Assembly: GCA_027618475.1 (NCBI GenBank) | Contig: JAQCEJ010000004.1 | Location: 1 to 64,000 of the forward strand | Source: Planctomycetota bacterium | Lineage (GTDB): Bacteria > Planctomycetota > Planctomycetia > Planctomycetales > Planctomycetaceae | Direction: 5' to 3' | Length of the DNA stretch: 64,000 nucleotides | Shown: piece after piece, positions 27,908-36,588 of the stretch | Position numbering within the stretch: the stretch's first letter is position 1 | How the letters are laid out: every line of letters begins with the position of its first letter | Position numbers and translations under genes: made by a program | Notes under the pieces: model-generated | Told to the model about the DNA's origin: nothing | Database searches by the model: none | What the model saw: only the letters and a program-made list of their open reading frames with translations

Positions 27908-29191
27908 TTAGCCGTTGAATTCGGAAAAAAGAATCGAGATATTCTGTCCGCCGAATCCGAAACTGTTCGACAGGGCGTAGCGCACTTTGCTCTCGCGGGC
28001 CGTATTCGGCACGTAATCGAGATCGCAATTCGGATCGGGATTCTCGTAATTGATTGTCGGGGGCATCACGTCGTCGCCAATCGCGAGCAGACAGGCGATC
28101 GCCTCCACGCTTCCCGCTGCGGCGATCAGGTGTCCCATCATGCTTTTGATGCTCGAAACGGGAACCTTATACGCGTCGGCTCCCAGCGCTCCCTTGATCG
28201 CCGTCGTCTCGACTTTGTCGTTCACCATCGTGCTCGTCCCGTGCGCGTTGATGTAATTCACATCTTGCGGATTGATTCGGGCATCTCGCAGTGCCATATT
28301 GATACACGCCATTCCGCCGCGGCCTTCAGGGTGAATATCGGTAATACGATAGGCATCGGCGGTAGAGCCGTAACCGAGAACTTCGCCGTAAATATGTGCC
28401 CCTCGCTTCTTGGCCGATTCCAGGTCTTCCAGAATCAACATCCCGGCACCTTCGCCGAGCACGAACCCGTCGCGGTCACGATCGAACGGTCGCGAGGCTT
28501 CCTCGGGGTTGTCGTTATTCGTCGACAGCGCAGTCAACAAGTTGAAGCCGGTCACTCCGAACGGATGAATCATGCTGTGAGCCCCTCCGGTGAGCATCAC
28601 CGTGGCATCCCCGCGACGAATCAGTTCGGTCGCTTCGCCAATCGCTTGACTCGAAGCGGCACACGCCGTGAGACAGTTCAAATTCGGCCCCTGGGCATTG
28701 AACAGCGACGCCAGGTGACCGGCGGTCATGTTTGGTTCCTGTTCGAGCTCCGACTGGGGATCGAGTTCGACCAGCCCGCGTCGAGTAAAGACTTCCAGAT
28801 CGAGATCGGTCCCCTGTTGAGCCTTCGCAATTAACCCCATAAAGACGGGGAAATCCTGCTGACCTTCTCCCGCTCCCAGATAGACACCGAATTGAGTCGG
28901 GTCAACCTTGCTCTCGAGTATTCCCGAATTTTTCACAGCCTGAACGGCTGCCGCAATCGCAAACCTGATGTTGCGGCCCGATTTTTCGAATCGCTCGGGT
29001 TCGGAAATATAGTCAGAAAATTCGAAGTCCTTGACCTCCCCGGCGATTTTCGTCGGGAAATTCGAGGCATCAAAATGACTGATACGACCGATGCCGCTCT
29101 TGGACTCTTTGAGCGATTCCCACATCTCGTGGACTGTGCGTCCAACCGGTGTGATGCATCCCATTCCCGTAACTACGACCCGGCGTCTCAT
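27908..29191 (-). CDS. fabF: Beta-ketoacyl-ACP synthase II
   Basis: 427 residues from ATG 29191 with AGAGG eight bases upstream. The thiolase fold has the catalytic Cys in LTACAASSQAIG, the His in INAHGTSTMVND and the second His in MMGHLIAAAGSVEA, so the Cys-His-His triad is intact. It condenses malonyl-ACP with acyl-ACP. It is the last gene of the minus-strand acyl cluster, after a 459-bp gap that holds a copy of the dispersed element. FabF is inferred from the family; a specialised ketosynthase is possible. Confidence 0.92.
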   Translation of the reverse strand: MRRRVVVTGMGCITPVGRTVHEMWESLKESKSGIGRISHFDASNFPTKIAGEVKDFEFSDYISEPERFEKSGRNIRFAIAAAVQAVKNSGILESKVDPTQFGVYLGAGEGQQDFPVFMGLIAKAQQGTDLDLEVFTRRGLVELDPQSELEQEPNMTAGHLASLFNAQGPNLNCLTACAASSQAIGEATELIRRGDATVMLTGGAHSMIHPFGVTGFNLLTALSTNNDNPEEASRPFDRDRDGFVLGEGAGMLILEDLESAKKRGAHIYGEVLGYGSTADAYRITDIHPEGRGGMACINMALRDARINPQDVNYINAHGTSTMVNDKVETTAIKGALGADAYKVPVSSIKSMMGHLIAAAGSVEAIACLLAIGDDVMPPTINYENPDPNCDLDYVPNTARESKVRYALSNSFGFGGQNISILFSEFNG

Positions 29192-29650
29192 CGATAAGAC
29201 CTCTTTAGATACTGCCAGCTTTTTCCAAACCCTGAGGACGATAGATCGTACGCGAGATTTCGATCGCGTTTTCCGTCGCCGTCCGGGTCAAGAAACCAGT
29301 TCTAACGTGAATTCAAACTTTTCACAGGCGACGGAGCCATTCGTTGCTTCCCCCTGTCCGCCTGCATTGACGTACTTTCGGCTGTCGGCATCACCTGAGA
29401 TCCCTCGGTAATACCTTGGCCTGTCGATTATAGGTCAAATGAGAAAGGTTCCCAGCCTTCTCACGGAGCATCTTGCTCTGGAAACTCGTTGTCTGTCAAG
29501 GTCGACTCTTCTGCCCCAACAACCCATTCGCGATTTTTGTGTACAAATGAGACAACACGGTCGAAGGATTAGCATCCTTTTCGTCCAAGGATATCGAGCC
29601 TTTAGGGCATTCCCTCGCTGTTGTGCCGCCGTCCATCCGATCACGATGCG
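29192..29650. other. Intergenic region between fabZ and fabF
   Basis: 459 bp. It contains a degenerate copy of the dispersed element (about 29226-29309). The remainder has no supported gene or promoter. Confidence 0.4.
29226..29309 (+). repeat. Dispersed element, copy 1 (degenerate)
   Basis: Starts AAACCCTGAGGACGATAGAT and ends with GTCGCCGTCCGGGTCAAGAA followed by ACCAGTTCTA. It is recognisable against the copy at 63043-63110 (CCGTCGCCAAACGGGTTATG then AAACCAGTTCTA), although its end palindrome has decayed. Confidence 0.5.
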
Positions 29651-30139
29651 TCACGACGGCTCGGAAGGATAGCCCGCCTTACCGATCTTCATGACGTCGA
29701 GCAGATTCAGGGAAAACGAAAACTTACTCTGGTCGAATCCGTTCGCAGCAAAATTATTCGGTTCGAGGCAGAAAAAGACAATTTCCCCCTCGGCGACGAC
29801 ATTTTCTCCGACCATCGCCTTTGTCTGAACCGCTCCCCCCTCCGGTCGCACGTCCGTCAAATGGACGTGATAATGGATGGTGTCTCCCGGCGTCACCCAG
29901 CCGTGGAATTCCATTTTGGGAACTTTGGCCAGAACCACCGGTTTTTCGAAGCCGAGCGCTTCCCCGAGCAAAATTCCGCCGGTCTGGGCCATCCCCTCGA
30001 TCATCAGGCTTCCCGGCATGATGGGATATCCGGGAAAATGATCATGGAGATGCTCCTCGGCGAGCGAGACATTCTTGACGGCAACAGCGTGCGAACCGCT
30101 TTTGAATTCCGCAAATCGGTCGATCCAAAACCAACGCAT
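29651..30139 (-). CDS. fabZ: 3-hydroxyacyl-ACP dehydratase
   Basis: 162 residues with a hot-dog fold. The catalytic His lies in HDHFPGYPIMPGSLMIEGMA and the acidic residue in the same helix (the Glu of IEGMAQ). VHLTDVRPEGGAVQTKAMV completes the beta sheet. It removes water from 3-hydroxyacyl-ACP. It lies between the carrier-protein and fabF genes in the same orientation. A second dehydratase-like gene heads the cluster. Confidence 0.88.
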   Translation of the reverse strand: MRWFWIDRFAEFKSGSHAVAVKNVSLAEEHLHDHFPGYPIMPGSLMIEGMAQTGGILLGEALGFEKPVVLAKVPKMEFHGWVTPGDTIHYHVHLTDVRPEGGAVQTKAMVGENVVAEGEIVFFCLEPNNFAANGFDQSKFSFSLNLLDVMKIGKAGYPSEPS

Positions 30140-30324
30140 GTTCGTTCGCTCTCCGTTCGCGGGATTAAATATCGGTCGAGAGTAACGGGATGAATGCCGG
30201 AATAATCGACCGGCATCAAACGACGACGATCAGCGACCTCAATGCCGCATCATCCCAGAAATCATCCTGGATACGAACATCGTCGTTTACCCTCTGGCTG
30301 TCGTTACGTCGACCGTTCGACATA

Positions 30325-30723
30325 TTAGCCGGCGGTTTTATTGACGATAAACTTCACGATCATATCGACGGTGATCAAATCCTGAACGTTGCTGACCTGG
30401 GGATCCTTCGCAAAAACATCGATTTCGGCGGAGGCATGAGGCAACTTCTTGCGGATTTCGTCCAGTCCCGCCGGGGTTACGGTTCCCTCCTTCACGAAAC
30501 CGGTGTCCGGAGAAGCAAACGTCTCGGGATCGGGAAAGAGCTCGCCTCGTTCAATCTTGATGTTGAAGTTTTTTTCCAGCCGGAACACGATATCGAGGAA
30601 ATCGATCGACTCGGCTCCCAGATCGGCCATCAATTTGGCATTCGGCGAAACATCTTCGTCGTCCACGCTCAGGGCGTCCACCAGAATGTCTTTTACCTTA
30701 TCGTAGATCTCATCGTGCGTCAT
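30325..30723 (-). CDS. Acyl carrier protein with a long internal insertion
   Basis: 132 residues from ATG 30723, preceded by AGGAG. Helix I and the phosphopantetheine site are normal: IYDKVKDILVDALSVDDEDV, then LGAESIDFLDIVFRLEKNF, with Ser in GAESID as the attachment residue. A canonical carrier protein of about 78 residues would soon end with a final helix like TVDMIVKFIVNK. Here about 50 residues (from GELFPDPETFASP to KDPQVSNVQD) are inserted before it. Similar long carrier proteins are known to me in general terms only. It presumably serves the surrounding fab genes. Confidence 0.85.
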   Translation of the reverse strand: MTHDEIYDKVKDILVDALSVDDEDVSPNAKLMADLGAESIDFLDIVFRLEKNFNIKIERGELFPDPETFASPDTGFVKEGTVTPAGLDEIRKKLPHASAEIDVFAKDPQVSNVQDLITVDMIVKFIVNKTAG

Positions 30724-30983
30724 CGAACTGATTCTCCTAGGCAGACTCGCCTGCATGCAGCGTTATCGTGCTGCGAAAGTTTCTCGCCGGACTTCTGGTT
30801 TAATTCTTGTCATTGGCTTGGCGAGTTCACCGCTGACTCGATTTTGGAATTTTGTCGTATCTCGTTTCGGAATTACTGCTTTTATCAGGGACAATCGTTG
30901 GCGGAAGGGTTGAAATGGGATTCAACAGGAATTCTTGCATTGACGTCGGACACCCCGAAATGACGGGAACTAAATCGACTCGT

Positions 30984-31742
30984 TTAGCCAACCATGCCTC
31001 CCAATGTCAACCCACCGTCGACAGTAAGGACTTGTCCGGTGATATACGAAGCCTCTTCGCCGGCAAGAAATGAGACGGCGTGGGCAATGTCGTCGGGTTT
31101 CCCGAGTCGCCTAACCGGTATCGCTTTTTTGATCTGATCGCCTGCCGCATTTCGCACCGCTTCGGTCATGTCGGTTTCGATAAATCCGGGGGCGACGGCG
31201 TTCACCGTGACGCCGCGCCGGGCAAGTTCCGCCGCCATGCATCGGGTAAAGCTTTCCACTCCCCCTTTACTTGCCGCGTAATTGGCCTGTCCGGGATTAC
31301 TGAAATGAGCGGCGACGCTCGACATATTGATGATGCGGCCGTAACGGGCCGACATCATCGGACGGGTCACCGCCTGACAGAAGTTGAATACGCTGTTCAA
31401 ATTGGTGTTGATGACTTCCTGCCATTGTTCGGCGGTCATCGTGGCGAGCAGTCCGTCGCGGATCACTCCGGCGTTATTCACCAGAATATCGACTTTCTCC
31501 CACTTTTCGAGCACCTGTTCGACCACGGCATCGCACTCGGCTTTCGAAGCGACATCGGCCTTGATCGCCAGGCTTTCTCGCTGATCCAACGACAGATCGT
31601 GTACCTGACGCTGGGCCAATTCTTCCTGAGAGCGATAGACAAAAGCGACCTTAGCCCCTTCTCTGGCCAAAGCCCAGACGATGGCCTTGCCGATGCCTCT
31701 CGTTCCCCCAGTCACAATTGCCACTCGTCCCGCCAATTTCAT
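30984..31742 (-). CDS. fabG: 3-ketoacyl-ACP reductase (SDR family)
   Basis: 252 residues from ATG 31742 (MKLAGRVAIV); a TTG twelve bases upstream is an alternative. The NAD(P)-binding motif is VTGGTRGIGKA, the NNAG motif is ILVNNAGVIRDG, Ser lies in INMSSVAAHF, and Tyr and Lys lie in YAASKGG. The C-terminus ITGQVLTVDGGLTLGG is typical. It reduces 3-ketoacyl-ACP. It sits between the two dehydratase genes and next to the carrier protein. Confidence 0.9.
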   Translation of the reverse strand: MKLAGRVAIVTGGTRGIGKAIVWALAREGAKVAFVYRSQEELAQRQVHDLSLDQRESLAIKADVASKAECDAVVEQVLEKWEKVDILVNNAGVIRDGLLATMTAEQWQEVINTNLNSVFNFCQAVTRPMMSARYGRIINMSSVAAHFSNPGQANYAASKGGVESFTRCMAAELARRGVTVNAVAPGFIETDMTEAVRNAAGDQIKKAIPVRRLGKPDDIAHAVSFLAGEEASYITGQVLTVDGGLTLGGMVG

Positions 31743-31866
31743 AGTCGTTTCCAAATCCCTCGATAAAAAAATCGTCTCAGTTTCACTGTCGTATCGAACG
31801 GCTGCACGAACTTGTCCAGCACATGCTCTGGTCTTGATATATGTCGTGTTATTTCACTGACTTGAT

Positions 31867-32364
31867 TCAGGTTGTCGATGCCACCGTATCATTCATTTGT
31901 GATTTCAGTGAGGTAAACTGGTCTCGCAGCATCTGAATGGTTCGCTCGTCGCAGGTTGCCAGTTCGGAGTTCGTGTCGGCCAGATTGAATTGTTCCAGCT
32001 TCAAACGGGCGCTCACCGTCGAAACGCCATTCACCGTTCCGTTGCATTTGAATGTGCAATAGCGATCGCCCCACTCCATCACCTGTGCCACGATTTTCAG
32101 CGTATTGCCAGGAGTAACAAAACTGTTGAACTTCACGGCCCGCGATTGTTTCAGCATCACCGTGCTGAATCGAAAATCGGTCGTCGAACGCATCAGCCAC
32201 GCCGACGCTTGCGTCATCGCTTCCAACATCAACACACCCGGCATGATCGGAAAACCGGGAAAATGATCAGCAAGATATTCCTCAGCCGACGACAACTGCT
32301 TGATGGCAGTAATCGACTGACCATTTTCCAGTGCCAATATTCGATCGATGAGAGAGAAACGCAT
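31867..32364 (-). CDS. FabZ-like dehydratase (second copy)
   Basis: 165 residues from ATG 32364 (MRFSLIDRILALENGQSITA). The active-site box is DHFPGFPIMPGVLMLEAMTQ, so His and Glu are kept. It heads the minus-strand acyl cluster. The C-terminal 30 residues (CDERTIQMLRDQFTSLKSQM) form an extra helix absent in ordinary FabZ. A longer upstream frame to 32589 lacks similarity and was not used. It is either a paralogous dehydratase with different chain length or a FabA-like specialist; I cannot decide. Confidence 0.8.
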   Translation of the reverse strand: MRFSLIDRILALENGQSITAIKQLSSAEEYLADHFPGFPIMPGVLMLEAMTQASAWLMRSTTDFRFSTVMLKQSRAVKFNSFVTPGNTLKIVAQVMEWGDRYCTFKCNGTVNGVSTVSARLKLEQFNLADTNSELATCDERTIQMLRDQFTSLKSQMNDTVASTT

Positions 32365-32906
32365 TGAAGTCAAATCGCCATAAAACACGGACGGAAATTC
32401 AAAATCTCTTCGCAATCCAATTTGCGTAATCGAAACAGTATAGTGAAGAACTTTCGTGACCTCAACACTACCAACGACTTCGATTCTCGCGATGATTTGA
32501 GATTCTTGAAAGGATCGCCCCCGACAACAATGTGAACAATTAGACACAACATCAATATTTCGACGGGACGTTGAATTCACTCGTCTCACGGCGCAAGGCC
32601 AATCCGTGAGCTAAACTTGTCGAGATTCATTCATCAACGAGTAATACGAACGTAAGTCTTTCTTCGAATAACACATAGAGAGTTTGACGCTAAACAGTTC
32701 CCGCGACATTTGCCCCCGAACCCACACACGTAAACTCTCCGTAAATACCAGAGACAGGCGTCGTTAACGTCATGATCGACAGTAACGATTCGTCATACCC
32801 AAGATCGGTGTGATAGCCGGTGCAATCTAAATAATCCAAATTGTTTAAGTAAAAATCCTATTTTATCATATGAAGACTGCCGTTAATTCTGGAGTTCCTG
32901 CGTCCC
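32365..32906. other. Divergent intergenic region at the head of the acyl cluster
   Basis: 542 bp between the minus-strand dehydratase and the plus-strand PilZ-like gene. The plus-strand promoter candidate is listed separately. No other gene is supported. Confidence 0.4.
32841..32869 (+). promoter_or_regulatory. Possible sigma-70-type promoter for the PilZ-like gene
   Basis: TTGTTT (32841-32846), 17 bases, then TATCAT (32864-32869, five of six matches to the -10 consensus), about 38 bases before the start codon. The surrounding stretch is markedly AT-rich. Confidence 0.4.
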
Positions 32907-33662
32907 ATGTCCACAGAACAAATGACGAATTCTATCGACGAGAGTTTCGAAATGATGGTTTCCACCCCCGCCGACACCGACTCTCATCATCTCGTCGGCT
33001 GGGATGCCACTGGTGACTGGGGAGTCGCGACCAGCGACCCCGCTCTTGGGGCATCACGCCGTCAGACCAAACCGACCGTCGCTTCGAATCGCAGCTGTCT
33101 TGAGCAACCATCGGGCATCGGATTTCTTCCTGAACCGGCATCCCACGTCGCCCCTCGTCGTACACTGGCAAACGCACTGAAGAGACTTCACTTCTCGTCT
33201 CCCGATCACCTGATCGTCGATCGCGAAACGGCCTCCCCAAACATCGATTCGCAAGTGGCGTTCGACGATAACAGCGTCGCAGATAAAAGACGTATCCCGC
33301 GTTCTCCCGGAGACGCACGGGTGACTGTCGCCATCGTTTCTCAACATCAGGAACGGTTGGAATCGGAGCAACACTGGAATTTTATTTCGACTCCCATTCG
33401 CGGGTCGGTCCTTTTCCTGAACGTCAACGGTGCTTCGTTTTCGCTCAATGCACCGGTCTCTCAGAATTCCGACGTCGTCTTGCAGATGACACATCCGACA
33501 TTTAGACAATCATGTACGATCTCGGCTCGCGTTTTGCGCAGCGAGCAGATCGGCACACTCTGGCACGCCGCGTGCGCTTTTCATCAACCGATTTCGCACG
33601 AACTGATGAACGCCTTCTGCCAATTGGTCCAGCCGAGGCTGACTGGCGATCATCCGTTCTGA
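32907..33662 (+). CDS. PilZ-like domain protein
   Basis: 251 residues. The N-terminal about 130 residues are low-complexity and unlike known domains. The C-terminal half looks like a PilZ fold: KRRIPRSPGDARVTVAIVSQ, then RGSVLFLNVNGASFSLNAPV and ARVLRSEQIGTLWHAACAF. The cyclic-di-GMP motif is only partly kept: RRIPR fits RxxxR loosely, while the second motif reads NVNGAS instead of [D/N]xSxxG. Ligand binding is therefore doubtful. A GGDEF protein is encoded 9 kb away. Confidence 0.55.
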   Translation: MSTEQMTNSIDESFEMMVSTPADTDSHHLVGWDATGDWGVATSDPALGASRRQTKPTVASNRSCLEQPSGIGFLPEPASHVAPRRTLANALKRLHFSSPDHLIVDRETASPNIDSQVAFDDNSVADKRRIPRSPGDARVTVAIVSQHQERLESEQHWNFISTPIRGSVLFLNVNGASFSLNAPVSQNSDVVLQMTHPTFRQSCTISARVLRSEQIGTLWHAACAFHQPISHELMNAFCQLVQPRLTGDHPF

Positions 33663-33680
33663 TTTCCCTACAAGCAGAAT

Positions 33681-33760
33681 CATAACCCTCTGAACGCGGA
33701 ATATTTCAGGACCATTTGGAGGTCTATTCGGTCACCAACCGGGGTTATGAAACCAGTTCT
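33681..33760 (+). repeat. Dispersed element, copy 2
   Basis: Begins CATAACCC (33681-33688) and ends GGGTTATG (33742-33749) followed by AAACCAGTTCTA. The 8-bp ends are perfect inverted repeats. The interior (ATTTGGAGGTCTATTCGGTC then ACCAACCG) matches the copy at 63043-63110 over most positions. It lies about 150 bp upstream of the cyclotransferase-like gene. Confidence 0.75.
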
Positions 33761-33907
33761 AACGCGCAGCAACCATCACGACACTTCATGTTTTTGTGGC
33801 CATACCATCTGCGGAAACTTTGACGTGTTTGCCTCTACGCGAGTACATCCCACCCGGTACGATTGCATTGGGGTAAGGCGGCCACGTTATAATTCTTTGC
33901 CGAAACG

Positions 33908-34330
33908 ATGACTGACAGGCCCGATTTCATCGATGGCCGCTCAACGATCGCTGCAAAGGAAATTACGTTGTCTTCCTCGTTTTCTCACGCACCATTGCCA
34001 CTGTTTGTTTACGGCACCTTACGGCAGGGGCAATGCAATCATCATTATCTGCATGGAAAATATTCACGCCGACTGATCGCAAAACTCCCCGGCTTTCATC
34101 GTGTCCATCCGATCATGGTGATGAAACACCCGACAGCAAGCGTGGAGGGGGAGTTGTATTTCATTAAACCCGAATTGTACCGCAAGGTGATGGAAGCGTG
34201 CGATTTACTAGAAGAACTCCACCCCGGCCAGACCGTCGGCCCCGATTACCGCCGAATTTGTCTCCCCGTCGAAACCGCCGAGGGAATCGTTGACGCATGG
34301 GCATACGTGCATCGCGACACGGTCATGTAA
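33908..34330 (+). CDS. Gamma-glutamylcyclotransferase-like (AIG2/GGCT fold) protein
   Basis: 140 residues. The nucleotide-like loop LFVYGTLRQGQCNHHYL is the family hallmark (YGTLR). ASVEGELYFI and the acidic LLEELHPGQTVGPDYRRI supply the strand and acid region typical of the fold, and VDAWAYVHRDTV ends it. Family members cyclise gamma-glutamyl amino acids or gamma-glutamylamines. The substrate is unassigned. The first about 30 residues may be non-native and the start could be further downstream. Confidence 0.8.
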   Translation: MTDRPDFIDGRSTIAAKEITLSSSFSHAPLPLFVYGTLRQGQCNHHYLHGKYSRRLIAKLPGFHRVHPIMVMKHPTASVEGELYFIKPELYRKVMEACDLLEELHPGQTVGPDYRRICLPVETAEGIVDAWAYVHRDTVM

Positions 34331-34372
34331 GCGGGAGTTTTCAAGGCGGCACCCTTGCCACTTTCGTGAACG

Positions 34373-35212
34373 TCAACCGAGATTCAAACCGTTAATGTCC
34401 CGCAAGACGTTCATATATTCACGAAGTGTGTATAAGCGTTTGCCCGAATCCAGGAACTCATCGACTTCGGCAGGCGTGGGAAAGGTGCTGTAATCGCCGG
34501 GCGAATTCGCAAAACCGTTCGGCATCGCTTCGATCGCGGTTCGCTTTCTTGCAATCCAGTTAGCGAGAACTTTCGAGCCCTCTCGCACCTGTTGGAGATA
34601 AAATCCCAACACCGAAATTCCCGGGGGAACGGTTCGGGTTTCCTGATGCACGATCGATCCTTCATCAAACTTGTCTTCCACCGCATGAATGGTAAGTCCC
34701 GACTGCGTGAGATCCCGTTCGATCGTCCTGAAAATAGGATCGGGACCGCGTAATTCCGGAAGACAACTCGGATGCACGTTCACACACGCCCATCGAGGGA
34801 TGCTGCGTACGTCTGGGCCGATCCATTGATTGAAGTAAAACGAGACCACATAGTCGGGACGTTTTTCGCGAATCAGGTTTACGATCTCGGGCGAGTTGAC
34901 ATCGTCGATAATCCGTATGAGTTTGCGGTTTTCCGCCATATTCTTCGGCTGGCCGAGCATGCGCAGTATTGTCCATGCCAGATGATTCGTCAGAAAACTG
35001 AACCACGTATAATGTAAACCGGTCCGTTTGAAGAAAGTGCAGACCGCTTGCATCTTCGATTTGCCCTTGTAGATTCGATTCGACAAGAGCACTCCGACGA
35101 CATCGAGATCGGGATGCCGTTCGAGCGAATTCATGATGATGACGCCATAAAGACTGGGGGTCGTCAACAGCAAAACGCGCGGCCGCGATGGGACAGGTTC
35201 GGAATCGGTCAT
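34373..35212 (-). CDS. Formyltransferase-family protein
   Basis: 279 residues from ATG 35212 (MTDSEPVPSRPRVLLLTTPS), with AAGAAAAG upstream; ATGs further upstream are possible. A Rossmann-like formyltransferase domain has the Asn-His pair in VNVHPSCLPELRGPDPIFR and the downstream TIHAVEDKFDEGSIVHQE, matching the Asn-His-Asp set of Fmt/PurN-like enzymes. A positively charged insert (NRIYKGKSKMQAVCTFFKRT) lies after the first strands. There is no tRNA-binding C-terminal domain, so it is not methionyl-tRNA formyltransferase. A sugar-nucleotide or amino-sugar formyltransferase is possible. Confidence 0.82.
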   Translation of the reverse strand: MTDSEPVPSRPRVLLLTTPSLYGVIIMNSLERHPDLDVVGVLLSNRIYKGKSKMQAVCTFFKRTGLHYTWFSFLTNHLAWTILRMLGQPKNMAENRKLIRIIDDVNSPEIVNLIREKRPDYVVSFYFNQWIGPDVRSIPRWACVNVHPSCLPELRGPDPIFRTIERDLTQSGLTIHAVEDKFDEGSIVHQETRTVPPGISVLGFYLQQVREGSKVLANWIARKRTAIEAMPNGFANSPGDYSTFPTPAEVDEFLDSGKRLYTLREYMNVLRDINGLNLG

Positions 35213-35577
35213 CTTTTCTTGTGAAATCATTGTCAGGGTCGGATATTTTTTTGTTGCTCGCAACCGAAACCGCGCTGAGGAAAGTGGCCGGTTGTTAGCA
35301 ACTTGGCGACGAAAAACCAGACCAGAATAATTTACCAGTAATCCATAATTAAATGCCAGCGAAAGTCAATCGCGGTGTTACCGCCTCATGAATCGCCGGC
35401 TACAAAGGCAAAAATGCAGAGATGTCGCCTCTTATTCTCAACCCGAATTTGCCTTGAATACCGCCTGTTGATCTGCAAGACTCTACAGGCAGTTTCATCA
35501 CGCTCTGACGTCACCAACCGGGTTATGTAACCAGTTTTCGACTTGTACTCATCAGCAAAATCGAAATCAGACACGTC
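35213..35577. other. Divergent region between formyltransferase and PA14 genes
   Basis: 365 bp. It carries an internally deleted copy of the dispersed element (35493-35541) 50 bp before the PA14 start. Nothing else is supported. Confidence 0.4.
35493..35541 (+). repeat. Dispersed element, copy 3 (internal deletion)
   Basis: Left edge reads GTTTCATCACGCTCTGACGT and right edge CACCAACCGGGTTATGTAAC then CAGTTTT. Compared with copy 2 it lacks about 35 interior bases but keeps the GGGTTATG end. It sits 50 bp before the PA14 gene start. Confidence 0.6.
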
Positions 35578-36567
35578 ATGCGGTTCTCTGGTATCATCCC
35601 TTTTCTGCTCGTCATCACGGTTGCGTCTCCCGCGACGTGCGCCGATGCCATCAATGGACTGATCGCGGAATACTACAGCGACGCCTCTATCGGGAAACTG
35701 GTCACACGACAGCTCGACCCGAACATCGACTGGGTCTGGGATTACGGGCCGCCGCTTCCCGATATCCCGAAAGACGGGTTTTCTGTCCGCTGGACCGGTT
35801 GGATCAAAGCCCCCAAAGCGGGAAAGTAAAACCTGATTCTCGAAGGAGACGACGGCTCGCGACTGTTCATCGACGGCAAGCCCTTCATCGATGAATGGCG
35901 GGAAGGAGGCCGAACGTATCAGGCCATCGCCGATCTGACGGGGGAACCGCAAGAGATCGTGATCGAATACTTCGAAAAAGTACGCGGAGCACGACTGACG
36001 TTTTTCTGGCAACCTCTCGGCTTCCCTCATCCGTCGATTGTCCCCTCAGCCGTTCTGTTCCCCACCGAAAAACACGCGGCTGCGAAGGGAAAGCGAAAGC
36101 CGCTCCCCGACCACGGACTTGTCGCCGATTACTTCGACGTCGATTTCAAAAAGCCGATCGGTCGAAGTTTCATTCACCGCACCGAAACGCTCTGGGGAGA
36201 ATGGGCGGCGGAATCGTTTGCTCCCATCGATGCCGGAGTTCGCTACTCGGGTTATCTCGTGGCTCCGACGACCGGCCGTTACAAATTCGAAGCGTTCGCC
36301 GACGACGAGATGCGGGTCTGGATCAACGAGAATCCCGTACTGTTCGCGACACTCGCAACCAACAAAGGATTCGCCAGCGCCTATGTTGAACTCGAAGGGA
36401 AGACGGCCCATTCGCTACGGATGGAATACCTCGACGCCACGGCCAATGGACAGTTTTTGCTCCACTGGATCCCACCCGGATTTACCGATGCGATGAGCAT
36501 CCCTTGTAAAGCCTTATACCCGATAAAAAAAGCCGTCCCGAAAGAAATCAACTTCGCGGGAAAATAA
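35578..36567 (+). pseudogene. Secreted protein with two PA14 domains, broken by an in-frame TAA
   Basis: The frame starts MRFSGIIPFLLVITVASPATCADA (signal peptide) and contains a first PA14 domain (GLIAEYYSDASIGKLVTR, FSVRWTGWIKAPKAGK). A TAA at 35827-35829 stops it at residue 83, where family members have Tyr (KAGKY). The same frame then continues to 36567 with the rest of that domain (NLILEGDDGSRLFIDGKPFI) and a second PA14 (GLVADYFDVDFKKPIGRSF, RYSGYLVAPTTGRYKFEAF). One substitution TAC/TAT to TAA explains the break. PA14 is a carbohydrate-binding fold. Readthrough cannot be excluded. Confidence 0.8.
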
Positions 36568-36588
36568 CGCATAGGGTGGCCGCTCGAC

